From Paenibacillus sp. OV219 (GTDB lineage: Bacteria > Bacillota > Bacilli > Paenibacillales > Paenibacillaceae): DNA of 64,000 nucleotides. Of this stretch, positions 60,490-64,000 are shown one piece after another. A model generated the notes under the pieces. The model was not told where the DNA came from. It saw only the letters and a program-made list of their open reading frames with translations, and did no database searches. Position 1 is the stretch's first letter. Every line of letters starts with the position of its first letter. Both the position numbers and the translations under genes were made by a program. Location: assembly GCF_900110075.1 (NCBI RefSeq), contig NZ_FOCJ01000001.1, positions 248,001-312,000 on the forward strand, written 5' to 3'.

Positions 60490-62256
60490 ATGCAAAGAAA
60501 GAAAACAACGGCTTCGGTTCTGATGTCGGTTACATTGCTTGCAGGTCTGCTCGCAGGATGCGGCAGCAACAACGATACTTCGAACAGTGAAGCAAACAAA
60601 GGCAACAATTCGGCAACTGCGAATTCGGGCGATACAAATGCAACGAATGATGCAAATGCAAACAAGGACGCAGCAGCAGCGGAAGATACTTCTCCAATCT
60701 CGTTCTCGTTCTTTGCAGAAGACCCGAATCCGAACTGGAATAACATGCAAGACGATGTAAGTAAAGAACTGACGAAGAAGACAGGCGTTTCGCTGGACGC
60801 AGAATTCGCAGTAGGCGACCCTGCCCAGAAGGTTGCTCTCATGGCAACAAGCGGCGAGTATCCGGACCTGATTTCCGCGAAAGGCGATATCGGCAAGCTT
60901 GTTGATGCAGGCGCAGTTATCGACTTGACTGACCTGATTAACAAATATGCACCGAATATTAAGCGCGTACTTGGCGACAACCTTGCTCGTGGTAAATATA
61001 CGAATGCAGATCAATCCATCTATGCGATCCCAACTTGGGCAGCAGTAAACGAGCAGCGCTTCGTAGCTGGCGGCGGCTTCGAGCTTCAGCACCGTGTCGT
61101 GAAGGAAGCGGGCTACCCTGAAATCCGTTCGGTTCAAGATTATGAAGGCGTAATCAAATCGTATCTCGAGAAGCATCCAACGGATGAGAACGGCAACAAA
61201 AACATCGGCGTATCGTTGAACGCAGATGACTGGCATATGTACATCTCCGTTACGAACCCTGCGGTTTCGACTACAGGCGGCTCTGATGACGGCGAATATT
61301 TCGTCAATCAAGACACGAATGAAGCCATCTACCACTTCCGTCGTCCGGAAGAGAAAGAATACTTCCGTTGGTTGAACCATATGAACGATATCGGTCTTCT
61401 TGACAAAGAAAGCTTCGTTCAAAAGTATGACCAATACAAATCGAAAGTCGCAACAGGCCGCGTGCTTGGTCTGATCGACCAAGACTGGGATTACAACGAT
61501 GCACAGCAAGCTCTGAAAACAGCTGGCAAGTTCGATCAAACGTATGGTCACTACCCAGTAACAATGTCCAAAGACATCAAGCAAGCTGATTTCTGGCCAA
61601 CAGGCTTCATGGGCGGCTATGGTATCTCCATCTCCAGCACATGTAAAGATCCGGTTCGTGCGATCAAGTTCTTGGATTACCTTGCTTCCGATGAGTTCCA
61701 AGTCCTCAACAACTGGGGTATTGAAGGCAAGCACTACAAGATCGAGGATGGCAAGCGCGTAGTACCGAAAGAAGTTCAAGACCGTATCAACAACGATAAC
61801 ACTGCATTCACGAAAGAATCCGGTATCGGCTTCTACTGGAACATGATGGTTCACTACGGCGACGGTGCGAAGGATGAGTCCGGCAACTACTACACGAAGA
61901 ACTTCCCTGAGCAGCTCGTAAACGGCTACAGCGATACAGAGAAAGAAACATTGGCGGCTTACAAAGCGACAATTTGGAAAGATCTGTTCCCGAAAGAAGA
62001 TGAGTTCAAAATCAAGGCATACGGCGCAGCATGGAACATCCAAATTCCAGGCGAAGACGAAGTATCTATCCTTGGTACGAAGATGAAAGACATCACATGG
62101 AAACGCATCCCGCAAGCGATCCTGGCGAAACCAGCTGACTTCGATAAAATTTGGGATGACTACATGGCTGATCTTGATAAAGCAGGCGTGAAGAAAATGG
62201 AGGCAGGATACACGAAGTACGTTCAAGATCGTGTAGCCCTCTGGACTTCGAAATAA
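60490..62256 (+). CDS. Extracellular sugar-binding lipoprotein (ABC importer)
   Basis: A 588-residue lipoprotein. The signal peptide QRKKTTASVLMSVTLLAGLL ends in a lipobox (LAGC, Cys24), then an Asn/Ala/Asp-rich linker and a large solute-binding domain (SFFAEDPNPNWNNMQDDVSKELTKKTGV, LMATSGEYPDLISAKGDIGKLVDAGAVIDLTDLINKYAP). It would deliver an oligosaccharide to the two permeases upstream. AGGAGGG precedes the ATG, and a terminator follows. The substrate is unknown; an imidazole- or sugar-lined site cannot be read from sequence alone. Confidence 0.9.
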   Translation: MQRKKTTASVLMSVTLLAGLLAGCGSNNDTSNSEANKGNNSATANSGDTNATNDANANKDAAAAEDTSPISFSFFAEDPNPNWNNMQDDVSKELTKKTGVSLDAEFAVGDPAQKVALMATSGEYPDLISAKGDIGKLVDAGAVIDLTDLINKYAPNIKRVLGDNLARGKYTNADQSIYAIPTWAAVNEQRFVAGGGFELQHRVVKEAGYPEIRSVQDYEGVIKSYLEKHPTDENGNKNIGVSLNADDWHMYISVTNPAVSTTGGSDDGEYFVNQDTNEAIYHFRRPEEKEYFRWLNHMNDIGLLDKESFVQKYDQYKSKVATGRVLGLIDQDWDYNDAQQALKTAGKFDQTYGHYPVTMSKDIKQADFWPTGFMGGYGISISSTCKDPVRAIKFLDYLASDEFQVLNNWGIEGKHYKIEDGKRVVPKEVQDRINNDNTAFTKESGIGFYWNMMVHYGDGAKDESGNYYTKNFPEQLVNGYSDTEKETLAAYKATIWKDLFPKEDEFKIKAYGAAWNIQIPGEDEVSILGTKMKDITWKRIPQAILAKPADFDKIWDDYMADLDKAGVKKMEAGYTKYVQDRVALWTSK

Positions 62257-62262
62257 TAGGGA

Positions 62263-62297
62263 AAAGCGGTGCAGAGAAATCTGCATCGCTTTTTTTG
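62263..62297 (+). terminator. Terminator of the second importer operon
   Basis: AAAGCGGTGCAGA (62263-62275) pairs with TCTGCATCGCTTT (62280-62292) around GAAA, followed by seven Ts. Confidence 0.9.
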
Positions 62298-62304
62298 TTT
62301 GGTT

Positions 62305-62395
62305 ACCGCCGCTGCTGCTGCAAGCGCTGCCGCAAGCGCAAGCGCAAGCGCAACCGCAACCGTCACCGCAACCGCCGCAACCGCAAGCGCTAACG
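62305..62395. repeat. CGCAAG/CGCAAC hexanucleotide tract
   Basis: Variants of CGCAAG and CGCAAC follow each other for about 80 bp, beginning after a short GCTGCTGCTG run. It is a slippage-prone simple repeat in the 383-bp gene-free stretch 62257-62639. No reading frame with a ribosome site is present. Confidence 0.8.
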
Positions 62396-62499
62396 AATCG
62401 TAATGACGTTATTCGCTTGATTTTGGCATGTGAAAAGATTTAACGAACCCAGTAATCGCTAATTGCCACTTTCACGCTCGAAATTCGCTCTTTTGCGCT

Positions 62500-62580
62500 T
62501 AATAACGGTTGTGGAGTTCGTTAGAATCTGAGAAGCGGCTATTTGGGTCGAATAGCGACTGTGGAGTTCGTTAGAGGGCT
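62500..62580. repeat. ~50-bp repeat pair with a palindromic core
   Basis: TGTGGAGTTCGTTAGA occurs at 62510 and 62560, 50 bp apart. Between them, GCTATT-N7-AATAGC forms a hairpin. More distant traces (TTAACGAACCCAG at about 62440) suggest older units. Together with the tract before it, this fills the gap to the AraC gene. Confidence 0.65.
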
Positions 62581-62639
62581 GACTGGATAAACCGGGTCGC
62601 TGTCTCATATGATCAGCCGTCCTTAGTTGTAGTCTCGCC

Positions 62640-63536
62640 TTAGTCTTGCTTGCGCCGGTACTCCCGAGGTGTCACGCCCGTATGCTTGCGGAACATCCGG
62701 TTAAAGAAGCTGATGTCGCCGAAACCGACCTCAAGCGCGATATCGAGCACCTTCTTATCAGTCGTCTGCAACAGATTCGCGGCATGGCGGACTTGAACCG
62801 TATGTTTATAGTCGACGAGGCTAAGGCCTGTCGCATCTTTGAATTTGGCGGTGAATGAGGAGACGCTCATGCCGCATAGCTGACTGAGCTGCTGCAGCGT
62901 GAACGGCTGGTAATAGTGAAGCTCCACATAGTTGACGATCGAATCCATCCATGCCTGATCGCTAATGGCGGAGGGCTTTTGCGAGTTGCGATTCTCCTGA
63001 TGATAGCGGCTCAGCCACACAAGGCACTCGATCCAGCGGGTCTTAATCATGAGCTGGTAGCCTTCGCGCTGTTGGCGGAACTCATCTTCAATCGTTTGCA
63101 GATGGGACTGGATTTGCAGTCTCTGCGCGGGAAAGAGTGGATGGTACGGGATAAATGATTGGCTTTTGCGCAGAAAAGGAACGAGATAGAAGAAGCCCAC
63201 GAAGGACGGCATCTGCTGCAGCACTTCCATCTCCTGCTGAAGAAAGGAGGCATTGAAGAGCACGTTGTAAACAATCGTCTCCTTGTCCGGCGAGCAGGTA
63301 TAGCTGTGATATACATTTGGCTCCACGACGAAGACATCTCCGGCAGCGAGCTGATACGTATGACCAGACATCTCATGGATGGCGGCTCCTTCGACGACGA
63401 ACACAAGCTCTACGAACTCATGGGTGTGCGTTGGGATATGCTCCCCCCGTGTAATCGTATAACGATGGATATGGAATGGAAAATCATCCTGCTGAAAAAA
63501 CATTTCCCCTCTATAAACGGTCACTCGATCCAGCAT
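62640..63536 (-). CDS. AraC family regulator with cupin sensor domain
   Basis: A 298-residue regulator. The N-terminal cupin domain shows HIPTHTHEFVELVFVVEGAAIHEMSGHTYQLAAGDVFVVEPNVYHSY, the sugar-binding type found in AraC/RhaS proteins. The C-terminal domain has two helix-turn-helix motifs (TLQQLSQLCGMSVSSFTAKFKDATGLSLVDYKHTVQVRHAANLL and VLDIALEVGFGDISFFNRMFRKHTGVTPREYRRKQ). It is divergent from the N-acetyltransferase gene (79 bp between starts). Its target genes are unknown. Confidence 0.9.
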   Translation of the reverse strand: MLDRVTVYRGEMFFQQDDFPFHIHRYTITRGEHIPTHTHEFVELVFVVEGAAIHEMSGHTYQLAAGDVFVVEPNVYHSYTCSPDKETIVYNVLFNASFLQQEMEVLQQMPSFVGFFYLVPFLRKSQSFIPYHPLFPAQRLQIQSHLQTIEDEFRQQREGYQLMIKTRWIECLVWLSRYHQENRNSQKPSAISDQAWMDSIVNYVELHYYQPFTLQQLSQLCGMSVSSFTAKFKDATGLSLVDYKHTVQVRHAANLLQTTDKKVLDIALEVGFGDISFFNRMFRKHTGVTPREYRRKQD

Positions 63537-63615
63537 CCTTTTAATCCCTATTTGATGTTGATTATACGCAGTTCTGCGCTATAATGAAACGCAAACAACG
63601 ATAAAGGAGCGTCAT

Positions 63616-64000
63616 ATGAAGATGGAGCAACAGCAACAGCTAAAACCGGAAGTTAAAGCTTATCTGGACCGAATCGGCTACTCAGGACCACTCGATGGAA
63701 GCGCAGCCGTGCTAGCGAGACTTCAGTATTGCCATCTCCATGCGGTTCCCTATGAGAACTTGGATATTTTGAGAAGTATCCCGTTGTCGCTGAACATCAC
63801 GAACCTTCATGACAAAATCGTCACGCGTCGAAGAGGCGGCTACTGCTTCGAGCTAAATGCGCTGTTCGGCTGGCTGCTACGCGAGCTAGGCTATGATGTT
63901 ACGGATCTAGTCGCGCGGTTTTGGCGTGATTCCACGGATTTGCCGCCGAAGCGCCGCCATCAGGTGCTGAAGGTTATCGTAGATGGCCAGCCATATCTGT
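63616..64000 (+). CDS. Arylamine N-acetyltransferase (5' part only)
   Basis: The frame is open from ATG 63616 (AAAGGAGC just upstream) to the window end: 128 residues of a protein normally about 260-280 long. LHAVPYENLDIL and RRRGGYCFELNALFGWLLRELGYDV are the family signature, with the catalytic Cys77. His115 in RRHQVLKV is the second member of the Cys-His-Asp triad; the Asp (in VDVGFG of relatives) would come just after the cut. The enzyme transfers acetyl from acetyl-CoA to arylamines or hydrazines. It is divergent from the AraC gene. Confidence 0.9.
   Translation, partial: MKMEQQQQLKPEVKAYLDRIGYSGPLDGSAAVLARLQYCHLHAVPYENLDILRSIPLSLNITNLHDKIVTRRRGGYCFELNALFGWLLRELGYDVTDLVARFWRDSTDLPPKRRHQVLKVIVDGQPYL

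Noticed and set aside
60463-62286. A 607-residue minus-strand open frame opposite the lipoprotein gene
   Set aside because: It is the antisense of a clear solute-binding lipoprotein, has Cys/Arg/Val-rich composition typical of a shadow frame, and matches no family.

Overview
The window looks like a chromosomal segment of a Paenibacillus-type, spore-forming Firmicute. The evidence is the gene families and their architecture: two YesM/YesN-type sensor kinase and AraC response-regulator pairs, each driving an LplB/YtcP-type oligosaccharide ABC importer; a Bacillus-type rhamnose operon with a fused RhaEW; LutABC; SdpR/SdpI; YdbS/YdbT; a remnant of a GerA spore-germination gene; and strong Shine-Dalgarno sites, several with TTG or GTG starts. 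No rRNA, tRNA, complete insertion sequence, prophage or CRISPR array was seen.

Layout. 1-5.7 kb: sugar-catabolic genes (TIM-barrel isomerase end, Gfo/Idh oxidoreductase, GH35 beta-galactosidase-like enzyme, beta-propeller glycosidase, VOC protein). 5.7-7.2 kb: minus-strand PhyH dioxygenase and PAP2 phosphatase. 7.3-14.9 kb: OmpR-type two-component pair, RND exporter, decayed gerA gene, CPA2 antiporter, DUF6526 membrane protein. 15-19.3 kb: LacI regulator, MFS transporter, AraC regulator and a second PhyH dioxygenase. 19.5-24.5 kb: sdpR-sdpI-MFS-GNAT operon and a ydbS-ydbT pair in which ydbT is frameshifted. 24.6-32.6 kb: first kinase/regulator/ABC importer locus with a terminal esterase. 32.6-36.6 kb: two intergenic repeat arrays, a GH36/raffinose-synthase-like enzyme with an internal 24-bp minisatellite, and a TlpA-like thioredoxin. 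36.8-39.1 kb: stand-alone Hpt protein and chemoreceptor. 39.2-50.5 kb: rhamnose genes (LysR, rhaEW, ASRT-family protein, rhaA, rhaB, DeoR) followed by lutABC and a GntR regulator. 50.6-54.8 kb: DUF2277, a Vsr/DUF559-like nuclease with a C-terminal HTH, a 13-unit 51-bp repeat array, cardiolipin synthase and a small alarmone synthetase. 55-62.3 kb: second kinase/regulator/ABC importer locus. 62.3-64 kb: short repeats, AraC regulator and the start of an arylamine N-acetyltransferase.

How it fits together. Most of the window serves plant-polysaccharide and sugar use. Kinases sense extracellular sugars, AraC regulators switch on lipoprotein-dependent importers, and cytoplasmic glycosidases process the products; cre-like sites at these loci suggest carbon catabolite control. 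The rhamnose operon ends in L-lactaldehyde, which RhaEW oxidises to L-lactate, and the adjacent lutABC operon can oxidise L-lactate to pyruvate, so the two blocks form one route.

Most unusual features: (a) a PD-(D/E)XK-type nuclease/HTH gene directly beside a 51-bp palindrome-bearing array whose unit recurs 47 kb away, alongside other arrays with a similar design; (b) a deleted gerA gene and an antiporter lying between two diverged copies of the RND gene's 3' end; (c) an ASRT-family protein in a rhamnose operon with no rhodopsin and no recognisable mutarotase; (d) a strong terminator in the leader of the first kinase gene. Functional links in (a) and (c) are inference.
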